DNA of 64,000 nucleotides from Alkanindiges hydrocarboniclasticus (GTDB lineage Bacteria > Pseudomonadota > Gammaproteobacteria > Pseudomonadales > Moraxellaceae). Shown here piece by piece: positions 35,295 to 48,110 of the stretch. Each line of letters starts with the position of its first letter. The stretch's first letter is position 1. Position numbers and translations under genes: made by a program. The DNA is taken from the NCBI RefSeq assembly GCF_001982605.1, contig NZ_MLCN01000034.1, forward strand, positions 1-64,000. The letters run 5' to 3'. Below the pieces are notes generated by a model, which saw only the letters and a program-made list of their open reading frames with translations, was not told the DNA's origin and did not search any database.

Positions 35295-38200
35295 TCAAAA
35301 TGCACCGCTCAGGCTTAGCACCCCATAGGTACGCTGCTCGCGATTGCCGTCATACACCTGACTGCCCCAGCCAACGCCATAGTTGATTTGCCAGGTACGG
35401 CTCAGTTGCCACTCATGCTGATATAGGGCATTCACATAATTTTCACCCGAAAAGCCAGCCTGTTTGCTTATGCCAGTACCCAGCTCAAAATGCTGGTTGA
35501 ATGACTGCTGGTCTTCACCGCGCCAGGTTAGCCAGTCATGATCCAGATTCACGCCGTAACTGGTGCTATGCTCAGGATTAAAATAATTGCCACCGGGCTG
35601 GCTGTTTTTTTCATAAAAAGCCTCTAAGCCTCCAGTGGTAATGTGTTTTTCATTGGCAAACAAGCGCTGATTAACTGCACCAAAAAATGACTGCCGCAGG
35701 TTGCCATCGCTAATATCCAATGCCTGATAGCCAAAAGAAGCACTGCGTGATTCATGCTGGCGCCAGTCCACACCCGCCTGATAGCCCTTGGCATCCAGTC
35801 CGGCTTCCAGCGCACGCAATGGAATTTGCGCAGAGTTATGCTCATAACCTAGCCGGTAACGCCAATGGTCATTGAGCCAGTGACCCCAGCCGACACTAAC
35901 GCCGGTTTTCTCATCTTTAGTTTTCTGGTTGGCTGCATTCTGGCTGTCCAGTTGCTGATTTACCAACAGCCATGCACTTTTGCGTTCCTGTTGCCACTCT
36001 GCACCCAGACCCAGACGCTGGTCACGCTGACTGGTGGGCTCAAAGTCGGCCCAGCGATCCTGATAATCGGCAAACATGCGCCAATTGCCAATCATCTGAC
36101 TGTCCAGCCAGGGACTATTAATGCGGGTGTGCCATTCACGGTCACGGCTGCCATTTAGCTGGTTTAAGGTTTGTTCATCTGCTTCACTGTGGCCAATCCT
36201 GACATCACTTTGTACAGTAACGCGCTGGCGATCCTGCCACTCCTGCTGACCTTTAAGCACGCCACTATTTTGTGGGGTTTTTTCTCCAGCCTTTTCCAGT
36301 GCCTCCTGCCAGCGTGGGTAATCCTGCAAGTCGCGGGCATTGCTGGCATGGGTTAAATCCAGCGCAACACTATGCGGGGCTTTGGCATAGGCTTGCTGTA
36401 CCACCTGATCAGAAGCCTGTGGCAGGCCACGCCAGTTCAAAATAGTGGCATAGTCATTGGCAAGGCTGGTATTGTCCGGATTTTGCTGCACCAGTTGCTG
36501 TAACCTGGCTGCGGCAATGTCCAGCCGGTTACGGTAAGCTGCATCCAGTGCCAGCACCTGTTCTACCCGCACCCGGGCTTTTCTGGTTTCATCATCCACA
36601 CCAGCAAAGCTTGCCCCTGAAAACTGCTCATCCAGCCTGGCCAGTAATACACTGGCTTGCGTGTATTTTTCCTGTTCAATAAGTGCATAGTAGTCGGCAA
36701 TAAACAGCTCAGCATCCGGCTGCGGCAAATTGTCCAGCAAATACTGGTAAATCTCATGGGCCTGTTGCGGCTGCTTGAGCGCCAGATAAGCATCAGCCAC
36801 CGCACGCTTGGCATACGGCTGTAGCTGGAACTGCTCACTCACTGACAGCTTCTGGTACAGGTCTATCAGCTCCGGCATGCGCTCACGCACCCGCAAGGTA
36901 TACAGGTAATCATTCAACAGCGGTAAATATTCATTCTGGCGTTTATCCAGCTGATCCAGTGCCTGCCGCAGTGCCAGCAGATTCCGGTCTATGAGCTGAG
37001 CGGCCTGCTGGTACTGGCCCTGTGCTTCAAGCTTATCCTTTTGTTGTAATGCCGTTTGCAGGTTCAGGCTCAGCCAGTCTGCCTTAACAGGCCAAACCGT
37101 ATTTGCCTGAAAAATATCTGGATACTGAAGCGCCAGTTGATAAGCCTCGTCAATCCGGTTCAGGTTTTTCAGGGCAACAAGCTGTTGCTCCAGTGCCAGC
37201 CGGTGCCTGGGTTTTAAGGCCAGTGCCTGCTGGCTCGCGGCAATCGCCTGTACTGGAAAACCTGCCAGACGCTGTATATAGGCCAGTCGTGCATACTGGT
37301 CTGCATTAAGCGGCCCTGATTGTTGTGTATTGCTCAGCACCCGGACCAGTTGCTGCACCACTTGGGTTTGTCCTGCTTCGGCAGCCAGTGTGGCGTAATA
37401 CCACTGGTCAAATGGCAGCGTCCCCATGGGCTGCGGCTGTCTATACATTTGCCGGGCAAGCTCAAATGCAGCCTGTGACTGGCGCTGGTCTCGCAAGGCA
37501 TCCAGCCATGATTTATAGGCATAAGAAGGGATTTGCCTGACCCGTGCATTTAGTTTTTCCTGTCGGCTCAGCTGCACAATATCGGCATTACGGGCAGCCA
37601 GCCGAAGCACCACGATTAAATCGGCAGTAATACCCATATCGGCCGGGTCTTGCTGATGCAGTTGCCTAAGCTGGGTAATTGCGGGTTCAAACTGCCCCTG
37701 ACTGGCCAGCCTAACCGCCTGCTGGCGTGCCAACAGCCGCTGTTGGGTCAGTGCCAGTGTATGCGCAGGCTGTAGGGCCAGTGCCTGCGCTGCGCTCGCC
37801 AAACCCTGAGTGTCATTACCTGTAAGGCGGTGAATATAAGCCAGTTGTGCGTACTGATCCGCTGTGTGCAGGCTTGCCGGATCAATGCGCTTGACCATGG
37901 CATCGGCACTGCTGGCCTGACCGGCCTCTGCGGCCAGCGTGGCATAATACAGCGGCTCAAGCGGCGGTACTGCCCCTTGCCGTACAAGCTGGTGCGCCAC
38001 CTGATAAGCAAGCCCCGGTTGCTGGCTATCACGCAAACCGCCAATCCATGCCACTCTGGCATACGCTGGCAGTTGCAAGGCCCGCTGATGCAGTTGGGTA
38101 CTTTGGGTCAGCCTTGCAATATCCTGATTTTTTCCGGCCTGCCGTAAGACTACAATCAGGTCGGCTGCTACTTTCAGGTCTTTAGGAGATTGCCGCTGCA

Positions 38201-38405
38201 ACTGCTGTAACGTAGTAATGGCTTGCTTGAGCTTGCCCTGCCTCGCCCGTTGAACCGCCTGTTCACGCTGCTGATTGATATTCATTGCAGCATTTGGCGG
38301 CTTGGCATGTAACCTGGAAGATAAAGTAAAACAGCCTATTTCCAGAAAAAATAAACAGCCCAGATAAAGTTTGTTTTTTAATGGATCAGGGTAAGATGTC
38401 CCCAT
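35295..38405 (-). CDS. pgaA: PNAG outer-membrane export porin with duplicated TPR region
   Basis: 1036 residues, longer than the roughly 800 usual for PgaA. A hydrophobic stretch at 14-30 should be the signal sequence. Residues 45 to about 720 are TPR-type helical repeats that contact PgaB and polymer in the periplasm. Residues from about 750 form the outer-membrane beta-barrel ending in Phe. Residues 46-226 and 227-411 form a tandem duplication: ADLIVVLR at 81-88 recurs at 261-268, YYATLAAEAGQ at 153-163 recurs at 336-346, and ADQYAxLAYI recurs too. That accounts for the extra length. The ATG has only a weak ribosome binding site (GAGAAAATT). Confidence 0.9.
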   Translation of the reverse strand: MGTSYPDPLKNKLYLGCLFFLEIGCFTLSSRLHAKPPNAAMNINQQREQAVQRARQGKLKQAITTLQQLQRQSPKDLKVAADLIVVLRQAGKNQDIARLTQSTQLHQRALQLPAYARVAWIGGLRDSQQPGLAYQVAHQLVRQGAVPPLEPLYYATLAAEAGQASSADAMVKRIDPASLHTADQYAQLAYIHRLTGNDTQGLASAAQALALQPAHTLALTQQRLLARQQAVRLASQGQFEPAITQLRQLHQQDPADMGITADLIVVLRLAARNADIVQLSRQEKLNARVRQIPSYAYKSWLDALRDQRQSQAAFELARQMYRQPQPMGTLPFDQWYYATLAAEAGQTQVVQQLVRVLSNTQQSGPLNADQYARLAYIQRLAGFPVQAIAASQQALALKPRHRLALEQQLVALKNLNRIDEAYQLALQYPDIFQANTVWPVKADWLSLNLQTALQQKDKLEAQGQYQQAAQLIDRNLLALRQALDQLDKRQNEYLPLLNDYLYTLRVRERMPELIDLYQKLSVSEQFQLQPYAKRAVADAYLALKQPQQAHEIYQYLLDNLPQPDAELFIADYYALIEQEKYTQASVLLARLDEQFSGASFAGVDDETRKARVRVEQVLALDAAYRNRLDIAAARLQQLVQQNPDNTSLANDYATILNWRGLPQASDQVVQQAYAKAPHSVALDLTHASNARDLQDYPRWQEALEKAGEKTPQNSGVLKGQQEWQDRQRVTVQSDVRIGHSEADEQTLNQLNGSRDREWHTRINSPWLDSQMIGNWRMFADYQDRWADFEPTSQRDQRLGLGAEWQQERKSAWLLVNQQLDSQNAANQKTKDEKTGVSVGWGHWLNDHWRYRLGYEHNSAQIPLRALEAGLDAKGYQAGVDWRQHESRSASFGYQALDISDGNLRQSFFGAVNQRLFANEKHITTGGLEAFYEKNSQPGGNYFNPEHSTSYGVNLDHDWLTWRGEDQQSFNQHFELGTGISKQAGFSGENYVNALYQHEWQLSRTWQINYGVGWGSQVYDGNREQRTYGVLSLSGAF

Positions 38406-38736
38406 AATTTTCTCAAAATTGAATAAATAAATAGTAAAGCTGGCTTTTAAAATCGCTGGCTTCTTTTGCTGTTTATTGTGCTGTTTTATAATTAAGGTTC
38501 AGTGATTGTGTTGCCACTTATTGACGGGTTCGCGTAAGCAGCGCCTTAAAAACGTAACTCTATAGAGATTTTAGTATAATTTAAAATAATTTATTTGCTT
38601 TTATGTAATCATAAGCTGACAGCAATAAGCGCCAATTTCCTACAAGATTATTTTCATCACCTTAAAACTTTGGCATTAAAAAGAGCGCCGAAGCGCCCTT
38701 TTAAACCATTAATCAAACTACAAATTTAAGCAGGGA
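38406..38736. other. Intergenic region between pgaA and sucD
   Basis: It contains the sucD terminator (38678-38702) and the pgaA upstream region. No gene or clear promoter could be supported. Confidence 0.4.
38678..38702 (-). terminator. Terminator of the suc operon
   Basis: On the minus strand AAAAGGGCGC-TTCG-GCGCTCTTTT, a 10-bp stem with one G-U pair and a stable TTCG loop, then T residues. It lies 35 bases past the sucD stop. Confidence 0.88.
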
Positions 38737-39627
38737 TCACACCATGCCTTTATCTTTAAGTACCTGATACATAGTTGAACCCAGCTCGGCTGGGCTACGG
38801 GTGTAGGCCATGCCTGCACGCTCAAAGGCCGCAAATTTTTCCTCAGCCGTGCCTTTCCCACCAGAGATAATTGCACCCGCATGACCCATGCGCTTGCCTT
38901 TCGGTGCAGTTACGCCAGCAATGTAACCCACCACAGGCTTGGTCACGTTGGACTGAATATATTCAGCAGCTTCTTCTTCAGCAGTACCACCAATTTCACC
39001 AATCATAATGATGGCATCAGTATCCGGATCATCCTGAAACAGTTTCAAGGCATCAATCTGGTTCATGCCCGGAATCGGGTCACCACCGATACCAATACAG
39101 GTCGACTGACCCAGACCCAGCTTGGTGGTTTGAGCCACAGCTTCATACGTTAATGTACCGGAACGGGAAATAATCCCAATACGGCCCGGCAGATGAATAT
39201 GACCCGGCATAATGCCAATCTTGCACTCGCCCGGTGTAATTACACCCGGACAGTTCGGGCCAACCAGACGCGTACCATTACCATTGGTTTCCAGATAGCG
39301 CTTGGCTTCCAGCATGTCGATGGTAGGTACGCCTTCGGTAATGACCACAATCAGGCCAACACCAGAATCGACTGCTTCAATAATGGAATCCAGTACAAAC
39401 GGCGCAGGCACATAAATAACGGTTGCATCAGCCTGAGTCTGGTCAACCGCTTCACGCATGGTGTTAAATACCGGCAAATCCAGATGGGTTGAACCACCTT
39501 TGCCCGGCGTTACACCGCCCACTACCTTGGTGCCGTATGCAATGGCCTGTTCAGAATGGAATGTACCGTTCTTGCCCGTAAAGCCCTGTACCAGAACCTT
39601 GGTGTCTTTATTAATTAATACGCTCAT
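38737..39627 (-). CDS. sucD: Succinyl-CoA synthetase alpha subunit
   Basis: 296 residues. SucD binds CoA and carries the phospho-histidine (MGHAGAII). [15 protein letters not shown] at the N-terminus and the FPNCPG-like [10 protein letters not shown] segment are present. With SucC it converts succinyl-CoA to succinate with nucleotide triphosphate formation. AAGGAG precedes the ATG. It follows sucC by 11 bases. Confidence 0.96.
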   Translation of the reverse strand: MSVLINKDTKVLVQGFTGKNGTFHSEQAIAYGTKVVGGVTPGKGGSTHLDLPVFNTMREAVDQTQADATVIYVPAPFVLDSIIEAVDSGVGLIVVITEGVPTIDMLEAKRYLETNGNGTRLVGPNCPGVITPGECKIGIMPGHIHLPGRIGIISRSGTLTYEAVAQTTKLGLGQSTCIGIGGDPIPGMNQIDALKLFQDDPDTDAIIMIGEIGGTAEEEAAEYIQSNVTKPVVGYIAGVTAPKGKRMGHAGAIISGGKGTAEEKFAAFERAGMAYTRSPAELGSTMYQVLKDKGMV

Positions 39628-39638
39628 GCTAATGCTCC

Positions 39639-40802
39639 TTAGGCTTTCACGGCTGCAACAATTTTTTCCGCTGCATCGGCCAAGCCCTGCGCTGGAATAA
39701 GTTTAAGACCTGATTGCTCCAGAATCTGGGTACCAAGCTCGGCATTGTTACCTTCCAGTCGGACTACCACAGGAACAGTTACATTGACTTCTTTTACAGC
39801 GGCAATAATTGCTTCGGCAATCATGTCGCAACGTACAATACCACCAAAAATATTAATCAAAACGCCTTGTACCGAGGTATCAGCCAGAATTAGTTTAAAG
39901 GCTTCAATCACGCGCTCTTTGGTTGCACCGCCGCCTACATCAAGGAAGTTGGCTGGCTGGCCACCGTACAGCTTGATAATATCCATGGTCGCCATGGCAA
40001 GGCCGGCACCATTCACCATACAGCCGATATTGCCTTCCAGCGCCACGTAGTTCAGCTCGAACTCTGAGGCTTTCAGCTCACGCTCGTTTTCCTGTGACTT
40101 ATCCCGTGCAGCAGCCAGTTCAGGCAAACGGTATAGCGCATTGGAGTCAATACCGACTTTGGCATCCACGCACAGGATTTCGCCATTTTCACGCACAGAC
40201 AGCGGGTTAATTTCAAACAGGGCAAAGTCATTTTCAATAAAGGCACGATATGCACCTGTCATCACCTTTACGAACTGGTTGATTTGCTTGTCTTTTAAGC
40301 CCAGTTGGAACGCGACATCACGCGCTTCAAAAGGTTGCAAGCCCACTAAGGGATCAACGGTTACCTTAATGATTTTTTCCGGGGTTTCTTCGGCTACTTT
40401 TTCAATGTCTACGCCGCCTTCGGTAGACGCCATAAAGGTTACGCGGCGGGTTGAACGGTCAATTACCGCACCCAGATACAGCTCACGCTCAACCGGATAA
40501 ACATCCTGACAAACCAGTACGCTATTTACCGGCTGACCATTGGCATCAGTTTGATAAGTCACCAGACGTGTACCAATCAGATCACGGGCAATTTGTGCCG
40601 CTTCTTCTTTGCTTTTGGCAATCTTTACGCCACCAGCCTTACCACGGCCACCAGCATGCACCTGAGCCTTGATGACGGCAAAGTTACCAATCTTCTCAAA
40701 CGCTTCAGCTGCTTCTTCTGGCGTAGTTGCCAAGATGCCTTCCTGTACCGGCATACCGTATTGCTTAAGCAACGCTTTTGCTTGATATTCATGTAAATTC
40801 AT
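39639..40802 (-). CDS. sucC: Succinyl-CoA synthetase beta subunit
   Basis: 387 residues with an ATP-grasp fold; the N-terminus [19 protein letters not shown] and [13 protein letters not shown] are conserved. The C-terminal segment [19 protein letters not shown] forms the subunit interface. Size is standard. It is in an operon with sucD and lies 177 bases after lpd, so it probably belongs to the same transcript. Confidence 0.96.
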   Translation of the reverse strand: MNLHEYQAKALLKQYGMPVQEGILATTPEEAAEAFEKIGNFAVIKAQVHAGGRGKAGGVKIAKSKEEAAQIARDLIGTRLVTYQTDANGQPVNSVLVCQDVYPVERELYLGAVIDRSTRRVTFMASTEGGVDIEKVAEETPEKIIKVTVDPLVGLQPFEARDVAFQLGLKDKQINQFVKVMTGAYRAFIENDFALFEINPLSVRENGEILCVDAKVGIDSNALYRLPELAAARDKSQENERELKASEFELNYVALEGNIGCMVNGAGLAMATMDIIKLYGGQPANFLDVGGGATKERVIEAFKLILADTSVQGVLINIFGGIVRCDMIAEAIIAAVKEVNVTVPVVVRLEGNNAELGTQILEQSGLKLIPAQGLADAAEKIVAAVKA

Positions 40803-40979
40803 TGATAGACCTAACCGTATTGTCGTTGGTTAATTTAAATACTGCATCGCCTGTCATCTTCATTGATAATCAGGCAACGCCTTCGTATTCCAGACACAAA
40901 GCCACTTTCCATACTTAAAAAGCCTGAAAAGTAATCCTGCTTACTTCATTTCAAATTTCTTTAAGCCGTGCGCAGTCCA

Positions 40980-42476
<1,497 letters not shown>

Positions 42477-42559
42477 TTAATTTTTTAAAATGGGCAAATA
42501 ACCACAACGCAATGCCTGCCAGATGGGTGACAAGCACTGCTTTACAGATCACGCCAGAC

Positions 42560-43825
42560 TTACAGGTCGAGCAGTAAGGATGCCGGATCTTCAATAAACT
42601 GTTTAATGGCAACCAGGAAACCCACGGCTTCCTTACCATCAATCATGCGGTGATCGTAGGACAAGGCCAGATACATCATCGGCAGGATCACCACCTGACC
42701 ATCAACAGCCATTGGGCGTTCCTGAATCTTGTGCATGCCCAGAATGGCTGTTTGCGGCGGGTTCAAAATCGGTGTGGACAGCAATGAACCGAAAGTACCA
42801 CCATTGGAAATGGTAAAGGTACCACCAGTCATGTCTTCAATGGATAGCTTGCCATCACGGGCTTTCTTGCCATAATCAATGATGTTCTTTTCCACTTCGG
42901 CATGGTTGAGGCGGTCGGTATCACGCAGGACAGGAACCACCAGGCCACGGTCAGAAGATACCGCCACGCCAATGTCATAGTAGCCATGATAAACAATATC
43001 ATCGCCATCAATAGAGGCATTAACGGCTGGATAGCGCTTCAGGGCTTCGGTCGCTGCTTTGACAAAAAATGACATAAAGCCCAGACGGGTACCATGACGT
43101 TTTTCAAAACGGTCCTGATACAGCTTGCGCATGTCCATAATGGGTTTCATGTTGACTTCATTAAAGGTCGTCAGCATGGCAGTTTGCTGAGTGGCAGACA
43201 ATAAACGCTCAGCCACGCGCTTGCGCAAACGGGTCATTGGCACGCGTTTTTCTACACGCTCGCCTACCGCCTGACTTAATGCCGTCGGTGCTTGTGTAGC
43301 CGCTGCTGGCTGGCTTGATGTTTGAGCTGCAGCTTTAGGCGCGCTGACATGATTGCTCACGTCTTCTTTCGTTACGCGGCCACCACGGCCAGTGCCAGAA
43401 ATATCCTTGATATCCAGACCCTGCTCAGACACCGCCTTGCGTACTGCCGGGCTTTGATCTGTAGAGGATTCAGCAGGCTGCTGCACATTGCTACCAGCTT
43501 GCGGGTCATCCCGTTTTACAATGGGGGTCGCACCGGCTTCAATTTTTTCAACATTCTTGGCAACATCACCTTCACTAACAGAACCAACGCCTGCTTCAAA
43601 GGTTGCAATCACTTCGCCAGAAAGTACCGTTTCACCTTCCTGCTTGGCAATATTGCTTAAAGTACCATCGGAAGGTGCCACAACTTCCAGCACGACTTTA
43701 TCGGTTTCAATATCGGCAATCACTTCGTCCCGCGAAACAGGCTCGCCCACTTTTTTGTGCCAGGTGGCAATGGTGCCGTCGGCAACTGACTCTGGAAAGA
43801 CAGGGGCTTTAATTTCGGTTGCCAT
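42560..43825 (-). CDS. sucB: Dihydrolipoyl succinyltransferase (E2)
   Basis: 421 residues. One lipoyl domain (ETDKV, Lys43) is followed by a Pro/Ala/Ser-rich linker, a peripheral subunit-binding domain ([30 protein letters not shown]) and the catalytic domain ending in [16 protein letters not shown]. It passes the succinyl group from lipoamide to CoA. It starts 2 bases after the sucA stop, suggesting translational coupling. Confidence 0.96.
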   Translation of the reverse strand: MATEIKAPVFPESVADGTIATWHKKVGEPVSRDEVIADIETDKVVLEVVAPSDGTLSNIAKQEGETVLSGEVIATFEAGVGSVSEGDVAKNVEKIEAGATPIVKRDDPQAGSNVQQPAESSTDQSPAVRKAVSEQGLDIKDISGTGRGGRVTKEDVSNHVSAPKAAAQTSSQPAAATQAPTALSQAVGERVEKRVPMTRLRKRVAERLLSATQQTAMLTTFNEVNMKPIMDMRKLYQDRFEKRHGTRLGFMSFFVKAATEALKRYPAVNASIDGDDIVYHGYYDIGVAVSSDRGLVVPVLRDTDRLNHAEVEKNIIDYGKKARDGKLSIEDMTGGTFTISNGGTFGSLLSTPILNPPQTAILGMHKIQERPMAVDGQVVILPMMYLALSYDHRMIDGKEAVGFLVAIKQFIEDPASLLLDL

Positions 43826-43827
43826 AA

Positions 43828-46683
43828 TTAGGATTCTCCTTGTTGATCAGGCTTACTTGTAGAGTCAAGACCCAGGGCATCGATAACCAGAGTAGCTTGC
43901 TGTTTTGCATGTAAATAAGGTGAGCCGCTGGCAGGGGCTGCCGAGGCAGGACGACCGGCATAATTCACCGGAATCAACTGGTCGGGGCGCAGGCTGGCCA
44001 CATCGCTATAAATCAGGTGAGCAATAAACAGCCATGCACCCTGATTTTGTGGTTCTTCCTGTGCCCACATCACGCGCTCCAGATTAGGATATTGCGCCAG
44101 CACCTCGCGCACGCGGGTTTGCGGATACGGGTACAACTGTTCAATGCGCACAATCGCCACATCTTTCAGTTCTTCTTCGCGACGTTTTTCCAGTAAGTCG
44201 TAATAAACTTTGCCACCACACAGCACCACACGCTTAACGGCGTTGTTGTCAAGGTTATCCACATCATCAATCACAGTTTCAAAGTAGCCATTGGCCAGCT
44301 CGTCCAGTGTTGAGACAGCCAGCTTATGACGCAGCAGGCTCTTGGGCGACATAATCACCAGCGGTTTACGGGTTGGCCGTACTACCTGACGACGTAACAA
44401 GTGAAAAATTTGTGCTGGCGTAGTGGGTGTACACACCTGCATGTTGTCTTCGGCACACAATTGCAGGAAACGTTCCAGACGGGCACTGGAATGTTCCGGA
44501 CCCTGCCCCTCATAGCCATGCGGCAACAGTAGCGTCAAGCCACACAGACGCTCCCACTTGGTTTCACCAGAGCTAATAAACTGGTCAATAACCACCTGTG
44601 CACCATTGGCAAAGTCACCAAACTGGGCTTCCCACACAATCAGGCTGTTTGGGATGGTAGTGGCATAGCCATACTCAAACGCCAGCACGGCTTCTTCAGA
44701 CAACAGGGAGTCATAGAGCGCAAAGCGCGGCTGGTTTTCCTTGATATTACACAGCGGAATGTACTGGCTGCCATCAGTCTGGTTTAGCAATTTGGCATGA
44801 CGGTGTGAGAAAGTACCACGGCCGACATCCTGACCCGTTAGGCGCACCAGATAACCTTCATCCAGAATACTGGCATAGGCCAGCGTTTCAGCAGCGCCCC
44901 AGTTCAATGGTAGGTTACCAGTCTGCATTTTCAGGCGGTCATCAATAACTTTTTGCACCTGTTTTTGCAGCACAAACCCTTGCGGGAGCTGTGCCATTTT
45001 CTGGCCTAGCTCTTTTAAGCGGTCAAGTGAAACACCTGTATTCCAGCTATCTTCCAGTTGATGGCCCACATAAGGCGACCAGTCTACATACAGTTTCTTG
45101 TTAGGTTCACGCACCAGTGCATTGGCCACATGCTGGCCAGCTTCCAGTGCCGAACGATAGCTTTCAATCATGTTGTCTGCTGCGCTACGGCTTATCACCT
45201 CTTCCTTGATCAGCTTGTCAGCATACAGGGTCCGCGTGGTTGGCAGCTTGGCAATAACCTGATACATCAGGGGCTGGGTAGCGGAAGGCTCATCGGCTTC
45301 GTTATGACCACGACGGCGATAGCAGAACAGGTCAAGCACCACATCCTTACGAAATTCCTGACGGAAATCCAGAGCCAGCTGGGTAATGAAAACCACCGCT
45401 TCGGGATCATCACCATTCACGTGGAAAATCGGCGCCTGTACCATTTTGGCAATGTCAGTACAATATTCGGTTGAACGCGCGTCTTCCTGATTGCTGGTAG
45501 TAAATCCAACCTGATTATTAATAATCACATGCATGGTGCCGCCCACGGTATAACCACGGGTTTGTGACATCTGGAAAGTTTCCATCACCACGCCCTGCCC
45601 GGCAAAAGCAGCGTCACCATGCACAATAATTGGTAGCACATCGTCACCACCAATATCCTGACGGCGCACTTGACGGGCACGTACCGACCCTTCAACCACA
45701 GGGCCTACAATTTCAAGATGGGATGGGTTAAACGCCAGCGCCAGATGAATTTCGCCACCGGGCGTCATCACATTACTGGAGAAGCCCTGATGGTATTTCA
45801 CATCACCAGAACCTTTCTTGTTAAAGGTCTTGCCTTCAAACTCACCAAACAGCTCAGCCGGATTTTTACCCAGAATATTAACCAGCATATTCAGGCGACC
45901 ACGGTGTGCCATGCCAATGACCACTTCCTTGGTTCCTGCCTTACCGGAACGCTGGATCATTTCATTAATCATGGCAATAAAGCTTTCGCCACCTTCGAGG
46001 CCAAAGCGCTTGGCACCGACATAACGGCTACCCAGATACTTTTCCAGGCCTTCGGCAGCCGTCAAGCGCTCCAGAATGGCCGCTTTTTGCTCACTGCTGA
46101 AATTAAACTGGCCACGTGCCCCTTCAAGACGCTGCTGAATCCAGCGTTTTTCGCGGGTATCCACAATGTGCATGTATTCAGAGCCAATGGAACCACAATA
46201 AATGGCTTCCATCGCATCAACCATTTCACCCAGCGTTGTTTCAACCTTGCCAATAGCCAGATTACCGGTTTGAAACACAGTATCCAGATCGGAACGTGAA
46301 AGACCATGCGCAGCCAAGTCCAGATCAGGTACCTGCTCGCGTCTGGCCAGATGTAATGGATCAAGATTGGCTTTTTGGTGACCCCGGTTACGGTAGGCTG
46401 CAATCAGTTGCAGCACACCCACCTGACGGCGCTCATGTTCAGTACTCACTGAACTTTGCGGCATCGGCTGCACACGGGTGCTATTGCGGGCAAGTAATAG
46501 AAATTGTTCTTTGATATTGCGATGCGGCTGATCCCCTTTGGGGAATTGATCAAAATAGGCCCGCCAATCGTCTCCTACTGTGTCTGGTGCAGTGAGGTAA
46601 CATTCATAAAGTTCTTCAATATATGCCGCATTTTCTGCGGATAATTCTGTGTCTAGACGCTGTGCGTCAACAACTTCTTGCAT
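43828..46683 (-). CDS. sucA: 2-oxoglutarate dehydrogenase E1
   Basis: 951 residues from the ATG at 46683 ([15 protein letters not shown]), the start used by relatives; an ATG four codons earlier is possible. Features are the thiamine-diphosphate site ([12 protein letters not shown], with NNQVGFTTS nearby), [11 protein letters not shown] and the C-terminal [24 protein letters not shown] block. E1 decarboxylates 2-oxoglutarate and succinylates E2. Upstream is a 700-bp leader region with a large hairpin. Confidence 0.95.
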   Translation of the reverse strand: MQEVVDAQRLDTELSAENAAYIEELYECYLTAPDTVGDDWRAYFDQFPKGDQPHRNIKEQFLLLARNSTRVQPMPQSSVSTEHERRQVGVLQLIAAYRNRGHQKANLDPLHLARREQVPDLDLAAHGLSRSDLDTVFQTGNLAIGKVETTLGEMVDAMEAIYCGSIGSEYMHIVDTREKRWIQQRLEGARGQFNFSSEQKAAILERLTAAEGLEKYLGSRYVGAKRFGLEGGESFIAMINEMIQRSGKAGTKEVVIGMAHRGRLNMLVNILGKNPAELFGEFEGKTFNKKGSGDVKYHQGFSSNVMTPGGEIHLALAFNPSHLEIVGPVVEGSVRARQVRRQDIGGDDVLPIIVHGDAAFAGQGVVMETFQMSQTRGYTVGGTMHVIINNQVGFTTSNQEDARSTEYCTDIAKMVQAPIFHVNGDDPEAVVFITQLALDFRQEFRKDVVLDLFCYRRRGHNEADEPSATQPLMYQVIAKLPTTRTLYADKLIKEEVISRSAADNMIESYRSALEAGQHVANALVREPNKKLYVDWSPYVGHQLEDSWNTGVSLDRLKELGQKMAQLPQGFVLQKQVQKVIDDRLKMQTGNLPLNWGAAETLAYASILDEGYLVRLTGQDVGRGTFSHRHAKLLNQTDGSQYIPLCNIKENQPRFALYDSLLSEEAVLAFEYGYATTIPNSLIVWEAQFGDFANGAQVVIDQFISSGETKWERLCGLTLLLPHGYEGQGPEHSSARLERFLQLCAEDNMQVCTPTTPAQIFHLLRRQVVRPTRKPLVIMSPKSLLRHKLAVSTLDELANGYFETVIDDVDNLDNNAVKRVVLCGGKVYYDLLEKRREEELKDVAIVRIEQLYPYPQTRVREVLAQYPNLERVMWAQEEPQNQGAWLFIAHLIYSDVASLRPDQLIPVNYAGRPASAAPASGSPYLHAKQQATLVIDALGLDSTSKPDQQGES

Positions 46684-46867
46684 GAGACGACCCATTTTTC
46701 AATTGCAAAAATAATAGCTTGCCGGATAAACAAGCCACTTTACATTAAGGCTTTGGATACAAAACATTAATGCTGCATAAATCGCCCAGCTCATAAAGCG
46801 CGGGCTATTTACACACGACGACAACACAACCAAGCCAGGTTAACTGGCAAACGCATGCTTCCAGAAC

Positions 46868-46918
46868 AGTCAGTAAAACAGGTTTTCGCGTCAGACACGT
46901 TACCCTGTTTTACTGGCT
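46868..46918 (-). promoter_or_regulatory. Long hairpin upstream of sucA
   Basis: CAGTAAAACAGG (46871-46882) is perfectly inverted at 46904-46915 (CCTGTTTTACTG). Outer pairs extend the stem to about 15 bp and the loop is 21 bases. No T-run follows on the minus strand, so it is not a standard terminator. It lies some 185 bases before the sucA start. Confidence 0.55.
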
Positions 46919-47340
46919 AATCCAGCCGTACACCGTACCCGTAGCAAGACGGGCAATTTTTGCAAATCGAATTGGCCAAGACAAAGGACTTATTACCCTT
47001 AATCTTTTGGCTTGGCGAATGCGACTTAATCCATTCTCTTAAAATCTGTCCAGCATATCAGGCAAGATATTCAAATACAGACAAAAAGCATTATCAATAA
47101 TGGCTATTATTATGACCTTTCATCATCTGTTTTTCATGTGACAAATCGTATCATGAGTTACATAACCATCTGGATTTTTTTATTCAATAGCTAATATTAA
47201 GCCGTGAAATAATCCTGCTGATAATGAATAGCATACGTGATTCTTGCACTATGTTCAGCCCAAATAAGACCAAAGTTGGAGCACGTCTGCCCTAAAAAGA
47301 AACATATTGGTTTTTTACAGTTGTTTCGTGTGTAAAAAAT

Positions 47341-47369
47341 AAAAAACGCGTCTCAGGGACGCGTTTTTT
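47341..47369. terminator. Terminator of the sdh operon
   Basis: A perfect 12-bp stem AAAAAACGCGTC / GACGCGTTTTTT with a 5-base loop, 18 bases past the sdhB stop. Symmetric A/T flanks allow bidirectional action. Confidence 0.9.
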
Positions 47370-47386
47370 ATCAGAACAAATCAGGC

Positions 47387-48097
47387 TTAGCCTGCTTGCT
47401 CCAGCAACAGATTACGGATATGACCAATCGCCTTGGTTGGGTTAAGGCCCTTTGGACAAACCGAAATACAGTTCATGATGCCACGGCAACGGAACAGGCT
47501 AAATGGATCGTCCATGCGAGCCAGACGTTCAGCCTGTGCCGTATCACGTGAATCAATAATGAAACGATAGGCCTGAATCAGTGCAGATGGTCCCAGGAAC
47601 TTGTCGGGATTCCACCAGAATGATGGACATGAGGTTGAACAGCAGGCGCACAGGATACATTCGTACAGGCCGTTCAGCTTTTCACGGTCTTCCTGCGACT
47701 GCAAACGTTCTTTTGGCGGTGCCGGCTGGTCATTCAACAGATACGGACGAACCTTTTCATACTGAACATAGAACTGGTTCATGTCGACCACCAGATCACG
47801 GATTACCGGCAGGCCCGGCAATGGACGAATGACCATTTTGGCAGGCAGTTCGTTCAAGTTCATCAAACAGGCCAGACCATTTTTGCCATTGATGTTCATG
47901 CCATCAGAACCACAGATTCCTTCACGGCAAGAACGACGGAAGGTCAGGGTTTCATCCTGCTTTTTCAACTCAAGCAATGCATCCAGTAACATACGGTGGC
48001 TATCATTCAGCTCCAGCGTATAAGTCTGCATGTAGGGTGCTTTATCCTTATCAGGATCATAGCGATAAATTTCGAAAGTACGAGTACCTCTGCTCAT
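47387..48097 (-). CDS. sdhB: Succinate dehydrogenase iron-sulfur subunit
   Basis: 236 residues from the ATG at 48097 ([16 protein letters not shown]), with an AGGAGT site; a longer frame overlaps sdhA. The cysteine sets for the three clusters are visible: [21 protein letters not shown] for [2Fe-2S], [12 protein letters not shown] and [17 protein letters not shown] for the 4Fe and 3Fe clusters. It carries electrons from SdhA to ubiquinone. Confidence 0.96.
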   Translation of the reverse strand: MSRGTRTFEIYRYDPDKDKAPYMQTYTLELNDSHRMLLDALLELKKQDETLTFRRSCREGICGSDGMNINGKNGLACLMNLNELPAKMVIRPLPGLPVIRDLVVDMNQFYVQYEKVRPYLLNDQPAPPKERLQSQEDREKLNGLYECILCACCSTSCPSFWWNPDKFLGPSALIQAYRFIIDSRDTAQAERLARMDDPFSLFRCRGIMNCISVCPKGLNPTKAIGHIRNLLLEQAG

Positions 48098-48110
48098 CTT
48101 GAACTCCTGA

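Larger units (their letters stand above)
46684..47386. other. Leader region between sdhB and sucA
   Basis: It contains the sdhB terminator (47341-47369) and a long stem at 46868-46918. I found no ORF I would support. The region presumably holds a separate sucA promoter, but I could not identify its boxes. Confidence 0.4.
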
